Positions 19,599 to 27,621 of a stretch of 64,000 bases of DNA are shown piece by piece (within the stretch, counting starts at the first letter, position 1; every line of letters begins with the position of its first letter). A model generated the notes under the pieces. That model did no database searches. It was not told the DNA's origin and worked only from the letters and a program-made list of their open reading frames with translations. The stretch comes from Nitrospira sp. (GTDB lineage: Bacteria; Nitrospirota; Nitrospiria; Nitrospirales; Nitrospiraceae), in contig CP126123.1 in the NCBI GenBank assembly GCA_030123605.1, positions 1,302,001-1,366,000 of the forward strand. The letters run 5' to 3'. The translations under genes were made by a program, and so were the position numbers.

Positions 19599-19616
19599 CG
19601 TTCACCCCTCCTTGGC

Positions 19617-20165
19617 TTACGCATTGTCACAATGGCGAATCACGCCCACGAGCACCCCTTCGATGGCGAACTCATCTTCCGGTGTCACCATAATCGGTGT
19701 CATGGCCGCATTAGCCGGGTGGAGTTCGATATGGCGGGTGCGTTTGTGATAGGTCTTGATGGTCGCTTCACGGTTGACCATGGCCAGAACCGTCTGACCG
19801 TTTTGCGCGGTCGATTGTTTGCGAATCACGACAAGATCACCTGGGAGAATGCCGTCCTCGATCATCGACTCCCCTTTCACGCGGAGCGCGAAGGTCTCTC
19901 CCTGCCTCACCATGCTCGGCGGAACCTCCACCCATTCCGATTGCGTCACGGGCTCGACCGGCAGACCGGCGGCCACCACCCCCGCCATAGGAACCTGAGT
20001 TCGGCGAGCCAGTTGAATAATGGCCACCTGAACCGCTCCACTGATGCGCCGCGCACCTGTCTCGTAGCGGGCGATCGATACCCGCGTCGTACGAAGCGAC
20101 TCGGCAAGTTGCTCTTGCGTCAGTCCTAATTGTTCTCGACAGCGGCGAAACTCGTCACCAGTCAT
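19617..20165 (-). CDS. LexA-like self-cleaving repressor (XRE HTH + S24 peptidase)
   Basis: 182 residues. Residues 1-55 form a Cro/CI-type helix-turn-helix (LGLTQEQLAESLRTTRVSIARYE). A linker with the Ala-Gly bond VVAAGLP at about 64-70 is a likely self-cleavage site. The S24 domain follows, with the serine in GESMIEDGILPGD and the lysine region QTVLAMVNREATIKTY. Architecture matches phage CI-type or alternative SOS repressors rather than classical LexA, whose HTH is winged. Predicted to repress until RecA-stimulated cleavage. A palindrome directly before the start codon is a likely autoregulatory operator. Two tiny genes follow in the same direction. Confidence 0.85.
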   Translation of the reverse strand: MTGDEFRRCREQLGLTQEQLAESLRTTRVSIARYETGARRISGAVQVAIIQLARRTQVPMAGVVAAGLPVEPVTQSEWVEVPPSMVRQGETFALRVKGESMIEDGILPGDLVVIRKQSTAQNGQTVLAMVNREATIKTYHKRTRHIELHPANAAMTPIMVTPEDEFAIEGVLVGVIRHCDNA

Positions 20166-20167
20166 CG

Positions 20168-20184
20168 TGTAACCAATGGTTACA
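20168..20184. promoter_or_regulatory. Candidate operator of the LexA-like repressor
   Basis: Perfect 7-bp inverted repeat TGTAACC-AAT-GGTTACA starting three bases before the repressor ATG (minus strand). A TTGACA on the minus strand (20199-20204) sits where a -35 would be, so the palindrome would cover the -10 and start region. Autoregulation is inferred. Confidence 0.6.
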
Positions 20185-20221
20185 TATCAAGCACCGATTG
20201 TCAAGGTATCCCCCGCCCAGC

Positions 20222-20262
20222 TTGACAAGCTTTCGGAATATGTGATATTGAGAACCATACTC
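20222..20262 (+). promoter_or_regulatory. Sigma-70 promoter overlapped by a Fur box
   Basis: TTGACA (20222-20227), 16-base spacer, extended -10 TGT-GATATT (20241-20249). A 19-base Fur-box-like sequence GATATTGAGAACCATACTC (20244-20262) matches the classical GATAATGATAATCATTATC at 14 of 19 positions and contains the inverted repeat TTGAG/CTCAA. It covers the -10 and start point, the usual place for iron repression. A Fur gene is encoded at 26706-27200. Confidence 0.65.
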
Positions 20263-20356
20263 AATTAAGAAATTCGTCTCTGCGGGTTTTTTCGGCAGAG
20301 GCCCGAGGAATCCAATTCCCAGAGCCCACGGTCGCACGATCGTGGGCTCTTTTTTT
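20256..20356 (+). ncRNA. Candidate iron-responsive small RNA or terminated leader
   Basis: From the predicted start of the Fur-box promoter to the T-run of an intrinsic terminator there are about 100 bases with no good reading frame. Two hairpins are visible: CTCTGC/GCAGAG (20278-20300) with a T-rich loop, and the terminator stem. Size, Fur control and terminator resemble RyhB/PrrF-type RNAs in organisation, not in sequence. It may instead be an attenuated leader of the AraC-TonB-sigma operon. Confidence 0.4.
20321..20356 (+). terminator. Intrinsic terminator
   Basis: Perfect 10-bp stem AGAGCCCACG / CGTGGGCTCT (20321-20330, 20341-20350) with a 10-base loop, followed by seven Ts. It stands only 28 bases before the AraC start codon and has no upstream plus-strand protein gene to terminate. 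Confidence 0.85.
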
Positions 20357-20384
20357 GATGGACACGGAAAGGAACAAGGAAACG

Positions 20385-20897
20385 ATGAATGCTCACAGCC
20401 TGTTACGCACCACCGATCCTGTCGCGCCGATTATCACTCAATCAACCATCGATAGGAAGAAGATGAGCAGGAGCCAGAGGTTGGAGGCCCCACTCACCCG
20501 CTTCGTGACAACCTTTCCACCACAGGCTGCGCCCACCCCTCACCTGTCCTCTCACAAGCCCGACACCTTGCCTGGATGCCTGCAAGCATTTCTCTCAAAG
20601 AATCTCGGCGAGCGGATCACCCTCAAAGAGCTCTCGCGTTTTCTGGGCTATTCGGAAAAATACGCTTCGGAATTCTTCCGATCGCAGATGGGAGTCTGCT
20701 TTTCTCACCATCTGAAACGGCTTCGCATTACCAAGGCGACTGGGATGTTGAGTGATCACGGACTCTCGATCTCACAGATCGCAGAATCCCTTGGATTTAG
20801 CGACGCGTTCGCGTTCAGCCACTTCTTCAAACGTGCCGTGGGATGCTCGCCTACGGAATTCCGGAAACAGCAGACCGTGCACGCAGGGGTGAGATGA
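20385..20897 (+). CDS. AraC-family regulator, DNA-binding domain only
   Basis: 170 residues. After about 60 residues of low-complexity N-terminus comes a complete AraC/XylS domain with two HTH motifs: ITLKELSRFLGYSEKYASEFF and, in the second, LSISQIAESLGFSDAFAFSHFFKR ahead of the closing SPTEFRK. No ligand-binding domain is evident, so it may respond through protein contacts or levels. The ATG at 20385 has AAGGA four bases upstream; the TTG at 20355 lies inside the terminator T-run and is unlikely. The stop overlaps the TonB start. Context suggests a regulator of iron or siderophore uptake. Confidence 0.83.
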   Translation: MNAHSLLRTTDPVAPIITQSTIDRKKMSRSQRLEAPLTRFVTTFPPQAAPTPHLSSHKPDTLPGCLQAFLSKNLGERITLKELSRFLGYSEKYASEFFRSQMGVCFSHHLKRLRITKATGMLSDHGLSISQIAESLGFSDAFAFSHFFKRAVGCSPTEFRKQQTVHAGVR

Positions 20898-21823
20898 CAG
20901 GCAGCAGTGACCGATCGGCACGGATAGGCGGATGGATGTTCTCTGTGGTCTTGCACGGTGTGAGCCTGGGCACGGCCATTGTCCTCGCGGCTGAATTCTC
21001 CGTGCTCCCCCGAGAAAATACATTTCGCTGGGATGTCTCACTGATATCCGCCGCCCAGAAGGAACCCGTCGTTTCCGATGTTCCGATCCGAACCCCCGCG
21101 TCCTCCGTCCATTCCCTCACACCCGGTGGAGCGTCGCCACAGAGCACGCCGGCCCACCCTCGTCCCCATAAGGTGGCAAATGCAAAATCTGCGAAAGGCA
21201 CCATGCCGTCCGATCGACTTTCGGATACGCCGTCTCAATCAGCCCCCCTCAAGCAACAGGCCTTGGACGAGGCCCCTGCGGTCGATGCCCGGGTAGAGGA
21301 CAATATGGCTCCGCTCGGCCCGTCGACACCAGATGAAGCGCCGCCCATGACCTCTCCGGCAACAACCGCTGTATTTCCGGTCTCGACCCAGAACCAGGCC
21401 GAAACGCCGCCACCCGATGTAGACACGACGGAACGGTCGGCCGTAACCTCCGTCCCTTCCATCCCGGAATCGATCCGCCTCATCAATCGCCCCTCGCCCC
21501 ATGGCCGGGACGCCGTGCTGTCACGGGTGCTCCATGCCGATTACGGATGGCTCGCGGAGATGCTCTTCAAACAGGTTGAAGCCACCAAGCGATATCCCTC
21601 AGTCGCCAGAAGGAATCGGTGGCAGGGGAGTGTCACCCTCCAAGCGATGGTTCACGAAGACGGTCGCATCAGCGACATTACGATCGTAGAACCATCGGGA
21701 TATTCCACACTCGACCAGGAAGCGATCGCACTGCTGGAACGTTCCTCCCCCGTCACACTCACGCATCCGCTCGGTCAATCACACGTGGTCGTGCAAATCC
21801 CCATCGGCTATCGATTGGAATAG
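20894..21823 (+). CDS. tonB: TonB protein 1
   Basis: 309 residues: N-terminal transmembrane helix (WMFSVVLHGVSLGTAIVLAA), a proline- and serine-rich periplasmic spacer of about 180 residues, and a C-terminal TonB domain with YPSVARRNRWQGSVTL and ending IGYRLE. It transmits proton-motive energy from ExbBD to outer-membrane receptors. The ATG overlaps the AraC stop (ATGA) and AGGGG precedes it. No exbBD is adjacent here; the only pair in the window is at 39343-40132 with a second tonB, and the two TonBs share a TFxWDVS segment after the membrane helix. Confidence 0.87.
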   Translation: MTGSSDRSARIGGWMFSVVLHGVSLGTAIVLAAEFSVLPRENTFRWDVSLISAAQKEPVVSDVPIRTPASSVHSLTPGGASPQSTPAHPRPHKVANAKSAKGTMPSDRLSDTPSQSAPLKQQALDEAPAVDARVEDNMAPLGPSTPDEAPPMTSPATTAVFPVSTQNQAETPPPDVDTTERSAVTSVPSIPESIRLINRPSPHGRDAVLSRVLHADYGWLAEMLFKQVEATKRYPSVARRNRWQGSVTLQAMVHEDGRISDITIVEPSGYSTLDQEAIALLERSSPVTLTHPLGQSHVVVQIPIGYRLE

Positions 21824-21833
21824 GACCAATCTC

Positions 21834-22361
21834 ATGCAGAACGAACAGATCATGCCGTGCCTTTCGGCCTTCGAACAGCATCACAACGATTTACTGAGAT
21901 TTTTCACCCGGAAACTGGGCTGCCGCCACCTCGCGGCCGATTGTACGCAAGACACCTACGTACACCTCGCCCGCATGGGGACAACCGTCGATGTGCAGAA
22001 CCCTCGCGCGTTTCTGTTTCGCGTGGCGGCTAATCTCGCAGTGGACAACCTGCGTAAAATGCGGATACGCCAGACTACGATGAGCGTCGAATCACCGCCG
22101 GATGATGCGCCCAGTTCGGCCCCCACCGCCGAAGCTGCCCTGGAGGCCAAGCAGCGGGTGGTGCAACTGGAAGCCGCCATCGATGAACTGTCGCCCAACT
22201 GTCGGAGTGCTCTGCTGCTCAACCGGTTGGAGGGCAAAACGCACAAGGAAATAGCCAGAACTCTCGGCGTATCGGAAAGCATGGTGGCGAAATACATCGT
22301 CCAGGCGTTGAAACACTGCCGTGCCCGTCTGGAACAGGGAGAAACACCGGCCCCTATCTGA
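21834..22361 (+). CDS. FecI-like ECF sigma factor 1
   Basis: 175 residues with sigma region 2 (DLLRFFTRKLGCRHLAADCTQDTY..., NPRAFLFRVAANLAVDNLR) and region 4 HTH (KTHKEIARTLGVSESMVAKYIVQAL). FecI-type factors transcribe receptor genes when a FecR partner relays ligand binding from the receptor. AGGA stands eight bases before the ATG. It follows tonB by ten bases and precedes a fecR-like gene and a receptor, so its target is probably the receptor at 23677. Confidence 0.88.
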   Translation: MQNEQIMPCLSAFEQHHNDLLRFFTRKLGCRHLAADCTQDTYVHLARMGTTVDVQNPRAFLFRVAANLAVDNLRKMRIRQTTMSVESPPDDAPSSAPTAEAALEAKQRVVQLEAAIDELSPNCRSALLLNRLEGKTHKEIARTLGVSESMVAKYIVQALKHCRARLEQGETPAPI

Positions 22362-22454
22362 CTGTTGAAAGCGCTCCTCCATTCGTCTTATAGAATAGTC
22401 GTGCCTCGGCATCGGCGGCATAGCCTGCCGAGCCTTCACGGGACAGGACGATGG

Positions 22455-23441
22455 ATGCCTGACCTCATTCCTCATGATTTTTCATCGCCGCTCATCGATG
22501 AAGCCCTAGCCTGGCTGGTTCGAATCCATTCCGGACAGGCTTCCGAAGACGACCGACACGCCTTTCAGGCATGGCAGGCTCACAGCGCCGACCACAGGCT
22601 CGCCGCACAAGAAGCAGAAACTCTCTGGCGCGAAATCGGCTCGTTGCGATCCGCCGACCGTTCCCACAATCCCACGTCCGTTCCCCCGCTCTGTCGCTCT
22701 CAACAGGTCGGTACCGGCAAGGCTACCTGGGCAATCGCCGCCTGTCTCATCCTGACCATCGGCTGGTTTGCATCCGACGGAATTGTGGAATGGTTCACCG
22801 TCACCATGGCCGATCACCATACCGTCATAGGCCAACAGCACGTGGTGACGCTCCCGGACGGCAGTCATATCCATTTGAACAGCGACAGTGCCGTGAATGT
22901 CGTGTTCACCGAGCAGGAACGGACCGTCCATCTCATGAAGGGTGAAGCCGCATTCTCTGTGAGCCCCGATGCCAACAGACCGTTTATCGTGCGGAGCAGA
23001 AACCTCCACGCCCGCGCACTCGGCACTGCCTTCATCGTTCGTCTCCATCAAGATGCGGTCACGGTGACCGTCACAGAACATACCGTCCACCTTTCGACCA
23101 CGAACAGAAACCGCTCCTCGCCGTTAATCCTGCGCGAGGGGGAACAGACGTCCTACAGCGCCGAGACAGGGTTCAGTCCTGTTCACCCGGTCAATCTCAG
23201 CCTGGTGACGGCCTGGCAGCGCGGCAAATTGATCGTTGATTCCAAACCGCTGGCCGAGGTCGTCGATGAACTCAACCGATACCGTCCCGGACGCATCATG
23301 ATCCTCAATCCGGCGCTCCGCCCCCTGAAAGTAACCGGTCTCTTCGACATCACCGACCCGGAGGCAGCGTTACGGATGATCGCGGACACCCTCCAGATTC
23401 ACGGCACGGCTCTCACCTTCTACGTCGTCCTTCTGCACTGA
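22455..23441 (+). CDS. FecR-like anti-sigma / signal transducer 1
   Basis: 328 residues: N-terminal DUF4880 region (DEALAWLVRIHSGQASEDD, residues about 12-50), one membrane helix (WAIAACLILTIGWFA, about 92-108), the FecR domain with GQQHVVTLPDGSHIHLNSDSA and the LHARALGTAFIVR block, and a C-terminal STN-contacting domain. The ATG at 22455 has AGGAC upstream; an upstream TTG at 22365 is unsupported. Works with sigma factor 1 and receptor 1. Confidence 0.88.
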   Translation: MPDLIPHDFSSPLIDEALAWLVRIHSGQASEDDRHAFQAWQAHSADHRLAAQEAETLWREIGSLRSADRSHNPTSVPPLCRSQQVGTGKATWAIAACLILTIGWFASDGIVEWFTVTMADHHTVIGQQHVVTLPDGSHIHLNSDSAVNVVFTEQERTVHLMKGEAAFSVSPDANRPFIVRSRNLHARALGTAFIVRLHQDAVTVTVTEHTVHLSTTNRNRSSPLILREGEQTSYSAETGFSPVHPVNLSLVTAWQRGKLIVDSKPLAEVVDELNRYRPGRIMILNPALRPLKVTGLFDITDPEAALRMIADTLQIHGTALTFYVVLLH

Positions 23442-23676
23442 GTCGGCTCCACTACCGTTTTCGGCCCGTGGTTGCGTTGCCTCTCGCCTCATTCTCCACG
23501 CCTCCATTCATGACCCCGCCCTCCATAGCCGATTTTTTTTGACTCACGATGATTTCGATTGCAAGTTTTTCGACCCTGTCCGTCTTTACCTAAGGGAACG
23601 TCGAACGCCATTCAGATACCGCCTGTCCCTGCGCATCTCAACAGCGTCGGCACATTCGTATTCATTGGGAGGCATG

Positions 23677-26229
23677 ATGCAGCGACCCTGGTACGTAGCG
23701 CTCACCCTGTCCGTATTCGCAATCCTCATCCACACCGACACCGGTTTTGCTTACGACGCCGACCCTCTCGTCGAAAGCCGCACCACCAATCGGATTCTCC
23801 TGGCGCAACAGGCCGCCGTAGCGGAGTCGCCGGAAGCGATGGACTTTCAGATTCCACCGCAGCCGCTGGGTTCGGCCATGACCACATTCGCCGATCAAGC
23901 CAATTACCGTCTCCTGATCCCGTCCGACATGACGGAAGGAATCGACACCAACGGCGTGACAGGCCGCCATACACCGGAGGAGGCCCTCGGTATCCTCCTG
24001 AGCGGAACCGGTCTCAGCTATCGAATGACCGAAGCCCGCACCCTGACCCTCGAACGAGCCGCACTTCCGACAACTCCGTCCATTCAAACCGAGGTCGAGC
24101 CGACACCACCAGACCGGGCCGGCACGCCCGCCCGAACGGTGTCCAAACCGGTGAAAGTTCCCGAGGTGGTGGTGAAAGACGTCGAGGAGCATGGATACGC
24201 CGTCGACGACGCCTCGACGGCGACACGCATTCCCGCGCCCATTCAAGATACGCCACGCTCCATAGAAGTCGTGACAAGGCAAGTGATCGACGATCAAAAG
24301 GTCATTCGCTTTGCCGATGCGCTTCGAAACGTCAGCGGCACGTTTCAGTCGAGCACACAGGGCGGACAAGGCGGCACCTTCATGATCCGCGGCTTCGCCT
24401 CAGATCTAAACGTCTTCAAGAACGGTTTTCGCGATGACAGTACGTTCAGTTCTCGAGTCCCACGCGACATCATCAATATCGAGAGCATCGAGGTGGTCAA
24501 AGGACCGCCTTCCTATCTCTTCGGCCGCTCCGATCCGGGCGGCGTGATCAATCAGATCACGAAGGCCCCTCTCAAGAATCCCTACTATTCCGGCGAAATG
24601 ATCATCGGCAGCTATGGCCTCTATCGACCGACGATGGACATCGGCGGACCGTTGAACGCCAGCAAGACCCTCACCTATCGATTCAACGGCATGTACGAAT
24701 CGGCCGAGAGCTATCGAGACGGCGTGAAAACGGAACGCTTCTTCCTGACCCCAACATTCGGATGGGATCTTGGGTCGCGGACGACGTTTCGATTCGAGGG
24801 CGAATACCTGTACGACAAATCTCCGATCGATCGAGGGCTCGTCGCCTTCGGCAACGGCGTCGCGCCGATTCCCATTCATCGATTTCTAGGAGACCCGACC
24901 AGGCGAGGCGAAACTCAGCAAGGCAAGGCCACCTTGACCTTGCTGCATCAGTTCAACGAGATGTTTCGCTGGCGCACGGCGTTTCGGGCGGCGGTAACCA
25001 AGAGCGGCTATTCCAGCCTGGAATCGAATGTTCTCGACGAAACCACGGGCATTCTCACACTGGCGCGTTATGAGATCCCGACGACCGTTCAAAGCCATTA
25101 TGTGCAGAATGAGTTGCACGGAGCGTTCTCTACCGGCGCGATCAAGCATCGCATGCTCCTCGGCGTCGAATTGGGACGAGAGGTCTCATCGGCGCAGGCC
25201 TTCGGGGATTTCGGCGGATTGGGCAGTTTTATCAACATCTTCAATCCGGCCGACCGCTTGTTCGTCAACGGAGCCCTCTCAAAATTCAGCGATACCAAGC
25301 AAGTCAATAACATCTTGGGCGCCTATTTCGGCGACCAGATCGATCTGCTTGGAAATCTCCACATGCATGCCGGCGGCCGCTTCGACCTGTTTGAACAGAA
25401 TCTTACCAATCGGCCGGACGATTTTACCTCGACCGGGAGCAAGGACAGTCAGACCAACACGGCGTTCAGCCCGTCGGTCGGCGTGACCTATCAACCATGG
25501 AAACCGATCGCACTCTATGCCAACTATACGGAATCCTTTGCGCCGCAAACGGCCGGGTCAAGGAGCATCACCGGACAACTCTTTGATCCGGAACGGGGCA
25601 AGGCGTTGGAAGGCGGCGTCAAATTTCAAGCGTTCGATGATCGCCTGCGATCAACCATCGCGGTGTTCGACATCCGAAAGAAAAACGTCCTGACGGCCGA
25701 CCCGCTCAACGGATTCTTTTTCTCCGTCGCTACCGGCCAGCAACGCAGCAAGGGCATCGAGTTCGACATCGCGGGGAAGATCTTGCCCGGATGGGACATC
25801 ATCGCGAACTATGCCTATACCGACGCACGTGTCACGCAGGATGTGTTGTTCCAGGTCGGTAGTCGAGTACCCAACAGCGCTCTGCACCAGGGAAGCCTCT
25901 GGACGACCTATTTCTTCCAGGAGGGTGTCGTGAAGGGACTCGGCGCCGGCATCGGCATGTACGCGCAGGGCAAACGGAACGGGATCTTCCAATGCCAAGA
26001 CCCGACCAACTGCCAGGCTCCATTTGAATTGGCCGGGTATGTCCGGATGGACGCCGCCTTGTACTATCGGAAACAGGAAGTGTTCAACAAAACGAACCTG
26101 CTCGCGGCGCTAAATTTCACCAACGTCCTCGATCATCGATATTTCAGCGGCGCGCAGAATTTCCGCGAGATCGTCTATACGGGCGCGCCCTTCACCGTGC
26201 TCGGGTCGCTCAAATTTGAGTTTCACTGA
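23677..26229 (+). CDS. TonB-dependent siderophore receptor 1 with signalling domain
   Basis: 850 residues: signal peptide, STN domain (FQIPPQPLGSAMTTFADQ, ending before ERAALP, residues about 55-125) for contact with FecR, a TonB-box-like region EVVVKD, plug domain (residues about 180-290, VVKGPPSYLFGRSDPGGVIN) and a 22-strand barrel ending LGSLKFEFH. The siderophore-receptor type is judged from the plug wording; the ligand is unknown. GGAGG lies four bases before this ATG and one base before another ATG at 23674. The 235 bases after fecR1 hold no gene. Confidence 0.9.
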   Translation: MQRPWYVALTLSVFAILIHTDTGFAYDADPLVESRTTNRILLAQQAAVAESPEAMDFQIPPQPLGSAMTTFADQANYRLLIPSDMTEGIDTNGVTGRHTPEEALGILLSGTGLSYRMTEARTLTLERAALPTTPSIQTEVEPTPPDRAGTPARTVSKPVKVPEVVVKDVEEHGYAVDDASTATRIPAPIQDTPRSIEVVTRQVIDDQKVIRFADALRNVSGTFQSSTQGGQGGTFMIRGFASDLNVFKNGFRDDSTFSSRVPRDIINIESIEVVKGPPSYLFGRSDPGGVINQITKAPLKNPYYSGEMIIGSYGLYRPTMDIGGPLNASKTLTYRFNGMYESAESYRDGVKTERFFLTPTFGWDLGSRTTFRFEGEYLYDKSPIDRGLVAFGNGVAPIPIHRFLGDPTRRGETQQGKATLTLLHQFNEMFRWRTAFRAAVTKSGYSSLESNVLDETTGILTLARYEIPTTVQSHYVQNELHGAFSTGAIKHRMLLGVELGREVSSAQAFGDFGGLGSFINIFNPADRLFVNGALSKFSDTKQVNNILGAYFGDQIDLLGNLHMHAGGRFDLFEQNLTNRPDDFTSTGSKDSQTNTAFSPSVGVTYQPWKPIALYANYTESFAPQTAGSRSITGQLFDPERGKALEGGVKFQAFDDRLRSTIAVFDIRKKNVLTADPLNGFFFSVATGQQRSKGIEFDIAGKILPGWDIIANYAYTDARVTQDVLFQVGSRVPNSALHQGSLWTTYFFQEGVVKGLGAGIGMYAQGKRNGIFQCQDPTNCQAPFELAGYVRMDAALYYRKQEVFNKTNLLAALNFTNVLDHRYFSGAQNFREIVYTGAPFTVLGSLKFEFH

Positions 26230-26295
26230 CGTCGAGCAAGAACCGGCACGAGGCTTCCGGCAGGCGTGGATGTTTCCGTTGCTCGTATGAGCAGA

Positions 26296-26469
26296 TCAAG
26301 GCTTGGAAGGATCGAGATGCTCTTTGAATTGCGTCAGGGCAATGACGACCAGTTCTCCGCAACGGTTGCATTTCACGACCACACCCCGTTTTTCAAGCCG
26401 TGCCGTCAGCTTGCCGCAGAGACAACGGACATCCTTGCCGGCTGGTGATATCAGAGCGTGATCGTTCAT
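26296..26469 (-). CDS. Com-like small zinc-ribbon protein
   Basis: 57 residues: VRCLCGKLTARLEKRGVVVKCNRCGELVVI shape (broken here as RCLCGKL ... VKCNRCGEL), two CxxC knuckles separated by about 18 residues, resembling the Com translational activator of phage Mu and its chromosomal relatives. It lies downstream of fur on the same strand with 236 empty bases between. No strong ribosome site is visible, so the start is uncertain. No phage genes are nearby, and a regulatory role in RNA or DNA binding is only possible. Confidence 0.55.
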   Translation of the reverse strand: MNDHALISPAGKDVRCLCGKLTARLEKRGVVVKCNRCGELVVIALTQFKEHLDPSKP

Positions 26470-26705
26470 GTCCGTCTCACAGATAGACCAGGAGCATGGG
26501 GCTCCTTTCTTACTAAGACGCACGAGACGGACAAAACCGCACCCCTTCCGCATTCCGGCTCCCGACCGGCCGGATCCGTTTCGAGGGCGGAGCCCACCCG
26601 CAAGGCTTGGGAGAGATCGGCAAGACCCTTGTCGCCGACTGGTTCTCCTCCGCAGCGGCGAAGCCTTCGGATTGACCGGACGCCGGATCGTGTTCGTCAC
26701 CGGCT

Positions 26706-27200
26706 TCACGCCGTAGCGGACGTAGGACTTTCTGTTCGGCAAGCGGCACACATTCCGTACAGTTCGAGGTTCCGAGCGGTGAGATGAAACCCATTGACCG
26801 CAGCGATCTGCCGACGCAACCCCTCGATGGCAGGGCTTTCAAACTCGACGATGTACCCACAGTGCGTACAGATCAGGTGGTCATGGTCCCCCTTCGCCGA
26901 GATATTGTCATAGTGCGTTTCATCGCCGAATCGCCGCGTCTGTGCAAACCCCTTTTCACACAACACGCGCATCGTCCGATAAATCGTGTTGAGAGGGGCT
27001 CGACGGCCGTTTCTGTTGAGCAAGCCGTAGAGGCGGCGGATGGTGATGTGATCCTGTTGCAAGAACGTCGTGACGATCTGTTCACGCTGCAGGCTCCATT
27101 TCAAGCCGGATCGCTCCAGGCTCGACCTGAGTCGATAGAGAGTTTTTTGGGCCGAACCGGCCCGTTTCACTGGCATTCGGTTGGGTGGCAGAGATTTCAT
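26706..27200 (-). CDS. fur: Fur-family metal-dependent repressor
   Basis: 164 residues: winged-helix N-terminal half (QREQIVTTFLQQDHITIRRLYGLL, with NTIYRTMRVLCEKGFAQ as recognition helix) and a metal-binding C-terminal half with GDHDHLICTHCG and a second CAAC pair. The two CxxC pairs form a structural zinc site. Being inside an iron-uptake cluster, Fur is more likely than Zur or PerR, but the sequence alone does not decide. A small inverted repeat TATTC-TATT-GAATA begins at the start codon (27200-27213) and could be its own operator. Confidence 0.85.
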   Translation of the reverse strand: MKSLPPNRMPVKRAGSAQKTLYRLRSSLERSGLKWSLQREQIVTTFLQQDHITIRRLYGLLNRNGRRAPLNTIYRTMRVLCEKGFAQTRRFGDETHYDNISAKGDHDHLICTHCGYIVEFESPAIEGLRRQIAAVNGFHLTARNLELYGMCAACRTESPTSATA

Positions 27201-27242
27201 ATTCTATTGAATAAGACGAACCACTCCCCCGTCCTCACACCT

Positions 27243-27313
27243 GGATATCCGGCTCCGGCCAAATGGACCTGGAAGGTGAACATTCCCGCTCGACGCTCCG
27301 CCCTGCTATATGG
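27243..27313 (+). promoter_or_regulatory. Conserved non-coding block, copy A
   Basis: About 70 bases matching a block at 33033-33105; the first 46 bases differ at about seven positions, for example the shared GGCTCCGGCC and ATGGACCTGGAA. Both copies sit upstream of an ECF sigma/FecR/receptor unit and end near an ATATG. Likely a shared regulatory site or promoter; no known consensus recognised. Confidence 0.5.
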
Positions 27314-27332
27314 ATCATGAGGGCGCCGAACG

Positions 27333-27542
27333 ATGCACCGACGCATGAGTGCCAGCCAAATCTGGGGGATGCCGATTGTGATCGGCATGCTGAGCGGCAT
27401 CGGCTTGCTCTCGGCCCTCCTGGGTGACGGCATGTGGGACGCCTTATCCTGGCTGGCACTGACCGCTCCGCTGGTGGTGACCATCTGGTGTGTGGTTCGA
27501 TCCCTGCCTCGCGGCCGACGATTCGTCGCGCCTAGCTCGTGA
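27333..27542 (+). CDS. Small two-helix membrane protein
   Basis: 69 residues, with two hydrophobic segments (WGMPIVIGMLSGIGLLSALLG and the APLVVTIWCVV helix) joined by DGMWDAL. The same type of protein is found broken at 38965-39157 after the second PepSY gene, so it is a recurrent partner of this iron-uptake arrangement. It precedes sigma factor 2. Function unknown. The ATG lacks a clear ribosome site; a second ATG at 27345 is possible. Confidence 0.6.
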   Translation: MHRRMSASQIWGMPIVIGMLSGIGLLSALLGDGMWDALSWLALTAPLVVTIWCVVRSLPRGRRFVAPSS

Positions 27543-27621
27543 ACGTGGTCGATTCCATGTTCGTGACGACGGTTCCTCCGTCTCAAACCTCGACCGTGAG
27601 GAAGGTCGTGAGCATCTCTCT

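Noticed and set aside
26296-26469. Mu-like prophage remnant
   Set aside because: Only the Com-like ribbon is present; no other phage gene is nearby.
26470-26705. Plus-strand frames between the Com-like gene and fur
   Set aside because: No conserved pattern or ribosome site; I see no gene in this stretch.
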